From Prochlorococcus sp. AG-436-J02 (GTDB lineage Bacteria > Cyanobacteriota > Cyanobacteriia > PCC-6307 > Cyanobiaceae): a DNA stretch of 64,000 nucleotides. Shown here piece by piece: positions 38,667 to 48,127 of this stretch. The position numbers and the translations under genes are program-made. The stretch spans positions 1 to 64,000 of the forward strand of contig QCPI01000001.1 of the NCBI GenBank assembly GCA_003212625.1. Direction: 5' to 3'. The first letter of the stretch is position 1. Each line of letters begins with the position of its first letter. A model generated the notes under the pieces. It searched no databases, was not told where the DNA came from, and worked only from the letters and a program-made list of their open reading frames with translations.

Positions 38667-38731
38667 GTTGACCCCACATGTCCAAATTGTCAAAATTTAG
38701 AGCAGAATGGTGATCTAATTAATTTGAAACC

Positions 38732-38857
38732 TTGGGTTTTTTACGTACAACTCTTTTCCCTATTTTAATTGTGGTACTTTTCGGTGTTGCTTTGTTGGCA
38801 GTTAGCGCTCGTATATGGCTCCCTGGGGATATGCTTGCACCAGCACCAATTAATTAA
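38732..38857 (+). CDS. 41-aa single-TM hypothetical protein
   Basis: Manual translation (TTG start) MGFLRTTLFPILIVVLFGVALLAVSARIWLPGDMLAPAPIN. Confidence 0.55.
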   Translation: MGFLRTTLFPILIVVLFGVALLAVSARIWLPGDMLAPAPIN

Positions 38858-38881
38858 GTTTGCTCTTCTTTTGTCAGAGCT

Positions 38882-39691
38882 ATGAATGATGAAAATCAAA
38901 AATTAAGTAAAGAAGGCTTGGCTAATTTGGCCATAGATCCTGATCTCTTAGCTAGAGAATTAGCTGCTCAATTAGCAGGAGATCCTTTAGATGAAATTGA
39001 AATAGATAAAACCGATGAAGATTTAGTTACTTCATCAAAAGAATGTGATCTTGCTTTGAAATGGCTCCAATCAGGGAATGAAGAAAGACTTCAGGGATTA
39101 AGGGTCTTTTGCGAGCATAGAGATCCTAGAGCTCTTCCCTTCTTAGTACCTTTGCTTGACGAACCTTCTCCTGTTGTGAGGATGAGCGCTGTTTATGCTT
39201 TAGGTAGAAACCCTTGCCCTCAAGCTGTAGATCTTTTATTGCATTTATTGAAGTTTGACAGTAATGCTTATGTTCGAAAAGCTACTGCTTGGAGTCTTGG
39301 AAATTACTCTGAGGCCCCTGTCTTAGAACCTTTGATTAATGCATTAAAACAAGATGTTGCGGCTGTTCGATTGTGGGCATCAAGCTCTTTAGCAGAGGTG
39401 GGGCTTAATTCGTCAGAAAGCTCTTTCCCCGCAGCTAATCAATTACTTGAAAGTTTGCAAGTTGATGGTGAACCAATAGTGAGAAGTAACTGTATTTGGT
39501 CACTGGGACACCTTTATAGCCTTTTGAGTGAGGAAATCAAAATTCAAATAGAAGAGACTTTTATTTCTATTCTATTAAATGATAGAGAGCCTTCTGTCAG
39601 GTACGAAGCCAGGATCGCTTTGGAGCAATTGGATAATCCAAAGGTCCAACAAAAATTAAAATCACTAATTGATGATGGCCAATTGGTTTAA
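38882..39691 (+). CDS. HEAT-repeat (PBS-lyase-like) protein
   Basis: Repeated LxxLLDDPSPxVRxxAxxALG units. Confidence 0.88.
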   Translation: MNDENQKLSKEGLANLAIDPDLLARELAAQLAGDPLDEIEIDKTDEDLVTSSKECDLALKWLQSGNEERLQGLRVFCEHRDPRALPFLVPLLDEPSPVVRMSAVYALGRNPCPQAVDLLLHLLKFDSNAYVRKATAWSLGNYSEAPVLEPLINALKQDVAAVRLWASSSLAEVGLNSSESSFPAANQLLESLQVDGEPIVRSNCIWSLGHLYSLLSEEIKIQIEETFISILLNDREPSVRYEARIALEQLDNPKVQQKLKSLIDDGQLV

Positions 39692-39779
39692 TTTTTGGTA
39701 CAAAAACACTTCGTTGTAATAAAAAATTCGCGAAACTATACTTTTTTTCTATATCATCAGTGACCAAAGGGTCTTTTAC

Positions 39780-39983
39780 ATGCCACAAAGGACATTGCGC
39801 TTTAAAATTCGACAAGATGGACGTGTTGAGGAAACCGTCGAAGGTCTTGTTGGTGAAGCATGTATCAATTTAACAGAGAAACTTGAAGATGCCTTAGGTA
39901 CCGTTGAGCGGAGAGAATCAACTTCTGATATGTTTCTTCGTGAAAAGGTTCAAAAACAGACTATTCCTGCAGAAATTAACTGA
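39780..39983 (+). CDS. DUF2997-like protein
   Basis: RTLRFKIRQDGRVEETVEGLVGEACINLTEKLEDALG; upstream of DUF1257. Confidence 0.85.
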   Translation: MPQRTLRFKIRQDGRVEETVEGLVGEACINLTEKLEDALGTVERRESTSDMFLREKVQKQTIPAEIN

Positions 39984-40375
39984 TGTCACATTTCAGCACA
40001 GTAAAAACTCAACTTCGTAAGAAAGAGTTCTTAAAACAGGCTCTTATAGATTTAGGCTATTTACCTAATGAAGGTGAAAATCTTGTTAGAGGATATAGAG
40101 GTCAAGCAGTCAAAGCTGAAATGACTGTGGAAATGAATAAAGGGGGTGATGTTGGATTTCGCTTTAATGAAGGAACAAAATCTTATGAGTTAGTCACTGA
40201 CTTGGATCTATGGAAACAATCTATACCTGTGGAAAGATTCTTGGCTCAAGTTACTCAAAGATATGCTTTTCATACTGTTTTAGAATCTACGGCAAAGGAG
40301 GGATTCCAAATTTCTGATCAAAAGCGAAATATAGATGGATCAATAGAACTGGTTGTTACTCGTTGGGATCCTTAA
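39983..40375 (+). CDS. ycf35: DUF1257/Ycf35 family protein
   Basis: MSHFSTVKTQLRKKEFLKQALIDLGY, RYAFHTVLE. Confidence 0.9.
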   Translation: MSHFSTVKTQLRKKEFLKQALIDLGYLPNEGENLVRGYRGQAVKAEMTVEMNKGGDVGFRFNEGTKSYELVTDLDLWKQSIPVERFLAQVTQRYAFHTVLESTAKEGFQISDQKRNIDGSIELVVTRWDP

Positions 40376-40390
40376 GACTGCTTCTTAACA

Positions 40391-40810
40391 TTGACTTTTG
40401 ATCCAAGCGCAGCATTTGAAACTGACTCTCGTGTATATCAGAACTCAACTGATATGTATGATCCAAATGTTGCATTCGAAGCTGCCAATAATGAAGATTT
40501 TGCTCTTAGTGGTAGAGATCCAGTCTTAGGAGGCAAGTTAAGGGAAAAAGCTGTTTGGGTTGATGAGAGAAAATGTATAGGCTGTACATACTGCAGCTCA
40601 GTTGCTACTAACACTTTTGCAATGGAACCTGAACAAGGTAGAGCAAGAGCGTTTAGACAAGATGGAGATGGTGATGAATTAATACAAGAAGCCATAGATA
40701 CCTGTCCTGTTGATTGCATTGAATGGGTTCCTTTTGAAGACTTAAATAAATTGGGAGAAGTTATAAGAAATCATCATTTTAGGAATTTAGGCTTGCCTCC
40801 TGTTACTTGA
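40391..40810 (+). CDS. 4Fe-4S ferredoxin-like protein
   Basis: CIGCTYC...CPVDCIEWV. Confidence 0.92.
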   Translation: MTFDPSAAFETDSRVYQNSTDMYDPNVAFEAANNEDFALSGRDPVLGGKLREKAVWVDERKCIGCTYCSSVATNTFAMEPEQGRARAFRQDGDGDELIQEAIDTCPVDCIEWVPFEDLNKLGEVIRNHHFRNLGLPPVT

Positions 40811-40826
40811 TTCTTAAACGATTAAA

Positions 40827-42053
40827 TTGACAAGAAATCAAGGTAGTAAAAATCATTCAATCCCATTTAGACGATTTGGGCGAACAGAAATTCAAATGCC
40901 TGTTTTATCTCTTGGAGGGATGCGCTTTCAACAAAGTTGGAAGGATTTAGACCCTAAAGAGATTAACAACGAACAACAAGATATCTTGCATAAAACTATT
41001 AGGCATGCTTCTCAAAAAGGTCTTCATCACATAGAAACTGCTCGTCATTATGGGACCTCAGAACTTCAGATAGGATGGGCTTTGGGTAAAATCGATGACC
41101 CAAAAAGAATTTTGCAAACAAAAATTCCGCCGAATAATGATCCTTCGATTTTCGAGCAAGAACTTGAGTTGAGTTTAAGTAGATTAGGCTCTGAGAAAAT
41201 AGATTTATTAGCCATTCATGGTATTAATCTTCCAGAGCACTTGGATATGACTATTCGTCCTAATGGATGTCTAGATATTGTTCGTCGTTGGCAAAAAAAT
41301 GGTCTTGTTGGTCATATTGGTTTTTCCACTCATGCCAGGATTGATCTGATAATTAAAACAATTGAAACAGGCTTTTTTGATTATGTGAATTTGCATTGGT
41401 ATTTTATTCGGCAGGACAACGAACAAGCTATACAGGCAGCTAATGATAATGATATGGGGGTTTTTATTATAAGTCCTACTGATAAAGGAGGTCATTTACA
41501 CACTCCTTCATTGAAACTTTTAGAGTTATGTAGTCCTTTGCACCCAATAGAATTTAATGATCTTTTTTGTTTGAATGATAAAAGAATTCATACATTAAGT
41601 GTTGGAGCGTCTAAGCCTGAGGATCTTGATATTCATTTAAATGCAGTTTCTAAAATGGACAGAATTAATGGGTTGATTGATATTGTAGAAAAGAGACTAA
41701 TATACGCCTCATATAAGACCCTTGGGAAGTCATGGCTAACTACTTGGAATGTAGGATTGCCTCGCTGGGATCAAACACCAGGAGAAATAAACATCCCTGT
41801 ATTGTTATGGTTAAATAATTTATTAGAGGCTTGGGACATGGAAAGCTTTGCTAAAGATCGTTATGGTCTTTTAGGTAGAGGTGGACATTGGTTCCCAGGA
41901 TCAAACGCAGATTGTATAGATTGTGAAGTGAGCGAGGAGGACTTGAAAAAAGTTTTGCTTAATAGCCCTTGGAGTTCTGAAATCCCTTTTGTGCTTAGAA
42001 AATTAAAAGATCGATTGGGTGGAAAAAGAAGAGATAGATTGTGGGGAATTTAA
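40827..42053 (+). CDS. aldo/keto reductase family protein
   Basis: FRRFGRTEIQMPVLSLGGMRF, HIETARHYGTSELQIGWAL. Confidence 0.92.
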   Translation: MTRNQGSKNHSIPFRRFGRTEIQMPVLSLGGMRFQQSWKDLDPKEINNEQQDILHKTIRHASQKGLHHIETARHYGTSELQIGWALGKIDDPKRILQTKIPPNNDPSIFEQELELSLSRLGSEKIDLLAIHGINLPEHLDMTIRPNGCLDIVRRWQKNGLVGHIGFSTHARIDLIIKTIETGFFDYVNLHWYFIRQDNEQAIQAANDNDMGVFIISPTDKGGHLHTPSLKLLELCSPLHPIEFNDLFCLNDKRIHTLSVGASKPEDLDIHLNAVSKMDRINGLIDIVEKRLIYASYKTLGKSWLTTWNVGLPRWDQTPGEINIPVLLWLNNLLEAWDMESFAKDRYGLLGRGGHWFPGSNADCIDCEVSEEDLKKVLLNSPWSSEIPFVLRKLKDRLGGKRRDRLWGI

Positions 42054-42796
42054 TAACCTAATGGTTGCTTTTTTGGTGTGCCAATTGATCTTGGAAATTT
42101 ATTGGGACATTTATTCATAGGTTTAATTCTAATAATATTTCTAATACCGCGATTATTAGGAAGTAAAAATTTTTGCGTACGTTGGATTTCTGCATTGAGT
42201 TCCTTCAAGGCTTGGTTTAGCTTTTGTTCCTCTGTCTCGTTCCAGTTCCCTTTGTATATGAGCGCTTGACCTCTCGAATTCAAAAAAGGGACTAGATATT
42301 CTGCTACTACAGTTGCCGGAGCAACCGCTCTGGCAATGGCATAGTCAAACTTACTTCTTAAAATTGGATCCTTTCCTGCAGATTCAGCTCGCTCGGTTAA
42401 GATTGTGATTCGAGAACTTAATCCAATTTCTTTAGATACTTCTTTTAAAAAAGTTGTTTTTTTATTTGAAGAATCTAAAAGAGTGACTTTTGAATTTGGA
42501 ATAGCTATGGCTATGGCGATACCAGGGAATCCACAGCCAGAACCGATATCAATATATTTATGAGAAGGTTTTGGGCAATGAAGTTCTTCATGAAGTGGCA
42601 ACAAGCTATCACATACTTGTGAAGTCCAGAAATCATCTCCATCGACTAAACGAGTAAGGTTGGTCTTCTGATTCCATTCTTTAAGTAACTTTTGCAAATG
42701 GATAAATTGAGTTAATTGTTTTTCACTTGGCACCCATTTAAGCTCATTCCATATCTTGAGATGAGTTGCTTTTTTGTTGTTTTTATTAGTAGACAT
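42050..42796 (-). CDS. rsmG: 16S rRNA (guanine-N7) methyltransferase
   Basis: DIGSGCGFPGIAIAIA, NLTRL, FDYAIARAVA. Confidence 0.95.
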   Translation of the reverse strand: MSTNKNNKKATHLKIWNELKWVPSEKQLTQFIHLQKLLKEWNQKTNLTRLVDGDDFWTSQVCDSLLPLHEELHCPKPSHKYIDIGSGCGFPGIAIAIAIPNSKVTLLDSSNKKTTFLKEVSKEIGLSSRITILTERAESAGKDPILRSKFDYAIARAVAPATVVAEYLVPFLNSRGQALIYKGNWNETEEQKLNQALKELNAEIQRTQKFLLPNNRGIRNIIRIKPMNKCPNKFPRSIGTPKKQPLGY

Positions 42797-42874
42797 TTGG
42801 AATTGTTTTTTAAAATAGTCAGTCCTGAGATATTTAGATAAAATCTATTTATTATTAGATCATATTTTCTTTAG

Positions 42875-43315
42875 TTGACTCCTTCCTCCAATTGTTACGA
42901 ACTGCTTGGAGTTGCTCCCTCTGCCAATAACGCAGAGCTCAGAAAAGCTTTCCGTCAATTAAGTAAGCGACTTCATCCGGATACGACATCTTTGCCAAGA
43001 GATGAAGCGACAAGGCAATTTCAAAATCTTTGTGAGGCTTATGATTTATTAAGTGATCCTGTCTTAAGGGCAAACTATGACTCGTTTATAGAGCAAGAGA
43101 GTAATCTTATAAATCAGAAAAAAGAACCTTCTTTAACAAACATAGAACCTGTAAAATTTTCTAGATCGATAGGAGTAAGGCGACCACTCTCAGGTGGAGA
43201 ATTGTTTTCACTTCTTCTTTTACTTATCTCTATTTTCTTGAGCCTGTCTTTAGGAATCTTTATTGCTTTTTTTAAAGGTGGAAATCTGGATTTTACTCCA
43301 AGTTGGTTGATGTAA
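42875..43315 (+). CDS. DnaJ-domain protein with C-terminal TM segment
   Basis: J-domain YELLGVAP...LHPDT. Confidence 0.92.
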   Translation: MTPSSNCYELLGVAPSANNAELRKAFRQLSKRLHPDTTSLPRDEATRQFQNLCEAYDLLSDPVLRANYDSFIEQESNLINQKKEPSLTNIEPVKFSRSIGVRRPLSGGELFSLLLLLISIFLSLSLGIFIAFFKGGNLDFTPSWLM

Positions 43316-43373
43316 GTTGAATTTTTAGAAATAATTATATAGCTAAGTGCTTAGAATCTTTATAAGAAAAATA

Positions 43374-44699
43374 TTAGGATAGAGAATTTAAGCCCTCTTG
43401 GATTCCCAAATAGCACTTCTCTAATTCTTCATCTGTGATACACAGTGGTGGCATAAGATATATTACATCTCCTAATGGCCTAATAAAAACACCAACCCTC
43501 AATGCACTTGCTTTCATAATTTTCCCAACTGAACTTAAATACCCTTTTTTACCTTTAACTTTAATATTAAAAGCAGCAATGGTTCCTGTAACTCTTGGAT
43601 ATTCAATTCTTGGATCTTTAACTATTTTTTCTAGATGAGGTAGATGACGTGACTCGAAATTCAAATATTTTTGAGGGTATTTTTCTAGAAGATCTAAGCT
43701 GGCATTCGCAGCTGCACAACCTAAGGGGTTAGCTGTAAAACTATGACCATGCCAGAATGTTTGCTTGGGATCTTCTCCAAGGAAGCCTTCAGAAATTTTT
43801 TTGCTGGACATAGTCACTCCCATTGGAAGGAATCCACCGGTTAACCCTTTCGAAAGTGATATCAGGTCTGGCTTTAATCCGGCTCTTTGAAAAGCAAATA
43901 ATTTTCCACACCTTCCAAAGCCAGTTAATACTTCATCTGTAATAAGCAAAGAATTAGATTGGCGAATTCTTTTTTCGACTTCTACTAAAAATTCTGGACG
44001 AACCATTCGCATTCCTCCAGCTCCTTGTACTAATGGCTCAAGAATTACCGCAATAGTTGGTGTCTTCAAGAGGCGCTCAAGAGCTTCTAAGACCTCATTC
44101 TCTCGCTTCTCAAAATCTTCATCTCCCCACCATGTCTCAGGCCAAGGGACTCTGCTTACAGGGAATAGCATTTGATCAAAAGGTTCGCTAAATATATTTC
44201 GTTCGCCTACTGCCATTGCTCCAAATGTATCTCCATGATAGGCACCTTCGAATGCAATAATTTGAGATCTATTGTCACCTTTATTTTTCCACCATTGACG
44301 AGCCATTTTTAAAGCTACTTCTACAGCAGTCGAGCCATTATCTGAGAAGAATAACTTTTCTAGACCTGTCAATTTACTTAGTCGATTCGCTAATAGCTCA
44401 GCTTGAGGGTGAGTAAAATCTGCAAAGATAATTTGTTCTAACTGCTCGGCTTGAGTTGAGATAGCCTTAGCAATATATTTATTTGCATGACCATGTAGAG
44501 TGACCCACCAGCTACTTATGCCATCGATTATTGGACTTTGGCCTTTAGGCAATAAAAGGGCATCTTTGGCTTTTTCAACCAATAATTGAGGCTGAGAGGA
44601 TGGAAGTTGTGTGAATGGTGGCCATATATGAGGATTCTGGATAGTTTGATTTGCACCTTCTTTCTCATTCATCAAATTTAGTTTTTCCTCTTGTTTCAT
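43374..44699 (-). CDS. bioA: adenosylmethionine-8-amino-7-oxononanoate aminotransferase
   Basis: ISSWWVTLHGHANKYI, DNGSTAVEVALKMARQWW, SLSKGLTGGFLPMGVT. Confidence 0.97.
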   Translation of the reverse strand: MKQEEKLNLMNEKEGANQTIQNPHIWPPFTQLPSSQPQLLVEKAKDALLLPKGQSPIIDGISSWWVTLHGHANKYIAKAISTQAEQLEQIIFADFTHPQAELLANRLSKLTGLEKLFFSDNGSTAVEVALKMARQWWKNKGDNRSQIIAFEGAYHGDTFGAMAVGERNIFSEPFDQMLFPVSRVPWPETWWGDEDFEKRENEVLEALERLLKTPTIAVILEPLVQGAGGMRMVRPEFLVEVEKRIRQSNSLLITDEVLTGFGRCGKLFAFQRAGLKPDLISLSKGLTGGFLPMGVTMSSKKISEGFLGEDPKQTFWHGHSFTANPLGCAAANASLDLLEKYPQKYLNFESRHLPHLEKIVKDPRIEYPRVTGTIAAFNIKVKGKKGYLSSVGKIMKASALRVGVFIRPLGDVIYLMPPLCITDEELEKCYLGIQEGLNSLS

Positions 44700-44756
44700 T
44701 TAACTTGATGGATGTCAAAATAACCTATTGATTAAGAAAAAAATAAAATTTTTATT

Positions 44757-45401
44757 TCAAATGTATTTTTTTAGCTTTTGATCTAATTGCTGTTTATTCC
44801 ATTCTTGTGAAAGTACTTTTGCGTTTACATCATCAAAGATAGGAAGACTTGCAAGAATTTTAGTATCTCCAAATTGCTCTAGAGTCTTTGGATTGTCATT
44901 GTGTGAAGGGCCATTTAATACTATTCCTAATACATTTAAATTCCTGTGTTTCAAGGCCTCTAGACTTAATAAAGTGTGATTGAGGGTGCCAAGACCAGTT
45001 CTTGCTACAAGAATTATTGGGGCTCCCCAAACCTTTAGTTGGTCTATTTGTAGCCAATTCCGATTTAAAGGAACCATTAATCCACCTGCGGTCTCGATGA
45101 TTATTAATTTATCTAAGTTGGGTAAATGTAAATTGTTTGGTTCTATAAAACTAGACTCTCGTTCAGCAGCCCAATGTGGAGAGACAGGAGCCCTGAATTT
45201 ATATCTTTCAGAAAGATAGCGGTTAGGTTCAAGATCCAAGAGCTTGCAAACAGTTTTGGTATCAGTGCCTTCCTCTGTTCCGCTTTGAATGGGTTTCCAA
45301 TAGATACCTTTAAGACCTTGGACGAAAAAGCTACTAACTATCGTTTTACCTACATCTGTATCCGTACCACAAATAATAATTCTTTTTGAGAAAGCACTCA
45401 T
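44757..45401 (-). CDS. bioD: dethiobiotin synthetase
   Basis: IICGTDTDVGKTIVSS, YWKPIQSG, ETAGGLMVP. Confidence 0.97.
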   Translation of the reverse strand: MSAFSKRIIICGTDTDVGKTIVSSFFVQGLKGIYWKPIQSGTEEGTDTKTVCKLLDLEPNRYLSERYKFRAPVSPHWAAERESSFIEPNNLHLPNLDKLIIIETAGGLMVPLNRNWLQIDQLKVWGAPIILVARTGLGTLNHTLLSLEALKHRNLNVLGIVLNGPSHNDNPKTLEQFGDTKILASLPIFDDVNAKVLSQEWNKQQLDQKLKKYI

Positions 45402-46153
45402 CGCTTAATTAATAAAAACTGAATTGACCAACTAAGGCTTACTTCTTCATCCTGATTGGAAATTGGCCAAAAAGACAATAGATGGCGCCAATCTGAAATA
45501 CTTAATTGTTCCTTCTGACTGCTTTGTGCTCCGACCTTGATCATCGGTTTCAATAATGAAGTTACCTTCTTAGTTGTCTGTTTGATAATTTCAATTTTAT
45601 TGAAAAAAATACTATGTTTTGGAACGACTCTTATTAGTGAGTCGTACGATGGTAAATCAAGAGCCGTACATGTTAAATTTGCCTTTTCTGCAGCTTCATA
45701 CCATTCAGGAAAACTTCCCTTGACTGGGATTGCTAAAGCAATCCATCCATCTAGGCTTAGAGAATTGAACCAGTCCTTAAGTTGTTTTTGTGGATTATCA
45801 AGCCAATGTAAAACAAAACTTGAAGCTAATAAATTTGGTTTCTCAGACCACTTAGGTAACCCATTATTTAAATCCCAAAGTTGTTTAACACTTGTTTCTG
45901 GATGTTGATCAATCATCTTTTTAGAATTATCCAATCTCATTACATACTGGTTTGGATGTAGATCTTCTAATGATTTAGCGAGTAGTCCAGTGCCAGAACC
46001 AAGATCAATCCATAGCCCATGTTTAATTGAGTGATGAGAACATATCTTTGCAAGTTCTAAAGCAGTACTTTTTTGAATTGATGCTGATTGGTTATAGTTT
46101 AATGCAGCTTCATTAAAGTTTTTATTAACTTGGCTAGACCATGTTTTTTGCAT
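45398..46153 (-). CDS. bioC: malonyl-ACP O-methyltransferase BioC-like
   Basis: SAM motif DLGSGTGLL and position within bio operon. Confidence 0.88.
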   Translation of the reverse strand: MQKTWSSQVNKNFNEAALNYNQSASIQKSTALELAKICSHHSIKHGLWIDLGSGTGLLAKSLEDLHPNQYVMRLDNSKKMIDQHPETSVKQLWDLNNGLPKWSEKPNLLASSFVLHWLDNPQKQLKDWFNSLSLDGWIALAIPVKGSFPEWYEAAEKANLTCTALDLPSYDSLIRVVPKHSIFFNKIEIIKQTTKKVTSLLKPMIKVGAQSSQKEQLSISDWRHLLSFWPISNQDEEVSLSWSIQFLLIKR

Positions 46154-46862
46154 GATCAGATTCTAGCCAATGTTGTATTGTTTTGATATTTTTAATTTTT
46201 GTAATGGAATGTCCCTCGTCTTGAAGGTTGATTATTTTTGGTCCAGCCTCTAAGTGATTTATTAAATCTTCAACCAGATTTACTTTTGTTTGATTAGCTA
46301 ATATATGGTCTTGTTCACTATTGATAATTAGTACTTTGGAATATGTATTTAATCCAATTGGTAGAGAATTAGAATTCATAAGAAGTAATAAATCATTTTT
46401 TAGTCTCATCCTTCCTTTATCTGATATGTGAAAGAGATGTGATTCAGATGACTTAAAATCTATGTAATTCGGCTTATAAGCTTTTATATAAAATTTCCTT
46501 AACATAGCTGCTTCATTAGGCGTATTAATTGCATTCATCATCTTGTTGAGGGCCATTTGTATAGGGCGACTTTCTTTACCACTTGGAATAAAACGACTAA
46601 AACTATTGATTAATACAACATGAGTAGCTGATTGTAAAACTTGTTTATTTATCAGATGTGAACCAAGAGAGTGACATAAAGCAACTCTTTTAAGTTTGAC
46701 TGGATTTAAGTTGTTATTCCATTTGGGTATATGAGGACTTATATTTTTATATCCGCGTTCAGCAGCTTGCCATTCATAATCACAATTTTTAAATATCTTT
46801 TCCCAATTTAACCATTGATGACTATCGCCTGCCCATCCATGCATAGCAATTATTTCGTTCAT
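46134..46862 (-). CDS. bioK: alpha/beta hydrolase, probable pimeloyl-ACP methyl ester esterase (BioK-like)
   Basis: HGWAGDSHQW, GxSxG-like HSLGS; between bioF and bioC. Confidence 0.7.
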   Translation of the reverse strand: MNEIIAMHGWAGDSHQWLNWEKIFKNCDYEWQAAERGYKNISPHIPKWNNNLNPVKLKRVALCHSLGSHLINKQVLQSATHVVLINSFSRFIPSGKESRPIQMALNKMMNAINTPNEAAMLRKFYIKAYKPNYIDFKSSESHLFHISDKGRMRLKNDLLLLMNSNSLPIGLNTYSKVLIINSEQDHILANQTKVNLVEDLINHLEAGPKIINLQDEGHSITKIKNIKTIQHWLESDHAKNMV

Positions 46863-48001
46863 TTGTTTTTAAGAATTTCGATAAGTCTTTCCAAGGCCTG
46901 AACAGGAGTATTTCTCCTGATAACTAACCTAAGTCTCGACTTCCCTTCAGGGACAGTTGGTGGACGGATCGCAACAGTAAGAAGGCCGTGTACCTCAAGT
47001 CTATTCTGATAATCGATTGCTAATTCGTCTGAACCTAGAATTATAGAGAGTATTGGACCTCCCCCCAAAGGTCGTTGCCACCCAATTTGAGACAACTTGT
47101 CTCTTAAAGTTGTTGATTTCTCTTTCAGTTCCCTACCCCAGCTAGGGTTGCTTTCAATTAGATTTAACGCGGCTAAAGCACTTGCACAGAGAGGAGGAGC
47201 TAAAGCCGTTGTATAGCGAAATGCCCCACAGTTTTGTATTAAATTTTCTCCTGTTATCTTGTCTGTTGCTAGAAATGCTCCCCCACTTCCAAATGCTTTA
47301 CCGAAGGTCCCACTGATAATGGATAGTGGTTCTTTAAGACCAAATGATTCACCTCTTCCTTCTGGACCCATAACGCCAAAAGCATGAGCTTCGTCAATCA
47401 ATAACTTTGAATCATACTTAATGCATAGCTTTGAAATTTCTTTTATGGGGGCTGTTGTGCCCTCCATACTAAAAAGGCTTTCAGTAATTACTAAGGGTTG
47501 TTTTTGTGGATTGCTTTGTCTAGATTTTTTTAAAAGTCTTTCTAGTTCAGATAAATTGTTGTGCTTGAATCTAATGAGCTTTGCTCCACTCGCTTTGACT
47601 CCAACGAGCAGAGAATGATGTATCAGACGATCACAAATAACAGGAGTGTGACGATCAGCAAGTGCTAAAACTGCAGCCAGATTAGCTTGGAAACCACTTG
47701 GATAAAGCAGGACAATCTCACGATTAAGCCATTTAGCAAGCTTCCTTTCAAGTCTTTGATGAATATTTCTACTACCAGTAATAAATCTTGATCCTCCAGA
47801 ACCAACTCCATCAATTTCTAAGGTTTGTTTAGCTGCTTCAATTAATAATGGATGTCTTGCTAGGTCTAGATAGTCATTACTCGCAAGGTCAATTAAAGTG
47901 ATTTTTTTTTGATTTTCATCTACACCAATAAATTCTGATGATCTCTTCCCCGGGAACCAAGTCCTGAGTTTACGAATTCTAGGATTAGGGATTTTAGGCA
48001 T
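46859..48001 (-). CDS. bioF: 8-amino-7-oxononanoate synthase
   Basis: NDYLDLARHP, GSGGSRFITG, DEAHAFGVMG, GTFGKAFGSGGAF. Confidence 0.96.
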   Translation of the reverse strand: MPKIPNPRIRKLRTWFPGKRSSEFIGVDENQKKITLIDLASNDYLDLARHPLLIEAAKQTLEIDGVGSGGSRFITGSRNIHQRLERKLAKWLNREIVLLYPSGFQANLAAVLALADRHTPVICDRLIHHSLLVGVKASGAKLIRFKHNNLSELERLLKKSRQSNPQKQPLVITESLFSMEGTTAPIKEISKLCIKYDSKLLIDEAHAFGVMGPEGRGESFGLKEPLSIISGTFGKAFGSGGAFLATDKITGENLIQNCGAFRYTTALAPPLCASALAALNLIESNPSWGRELKEKSTTLRDKLSQIGWQRPLGGGPILSIILGSDELAIDYQNRLEVHGLLTVAIRPPTVPEGKSRLRLVIRRNTPVQALERLIEILKNK

Positions 48002-48127
48002 ATTGTTGTTTTGTTTTCTGTATTTGAAGATTTGGGGGCTGGCTTTACATTTTTTTTGTTTCTAGATTTTATTATGTATCCACGTCAAAAATCATGTGGT
48101 CATAGAATATTCCCCTAGGATTTAGTA

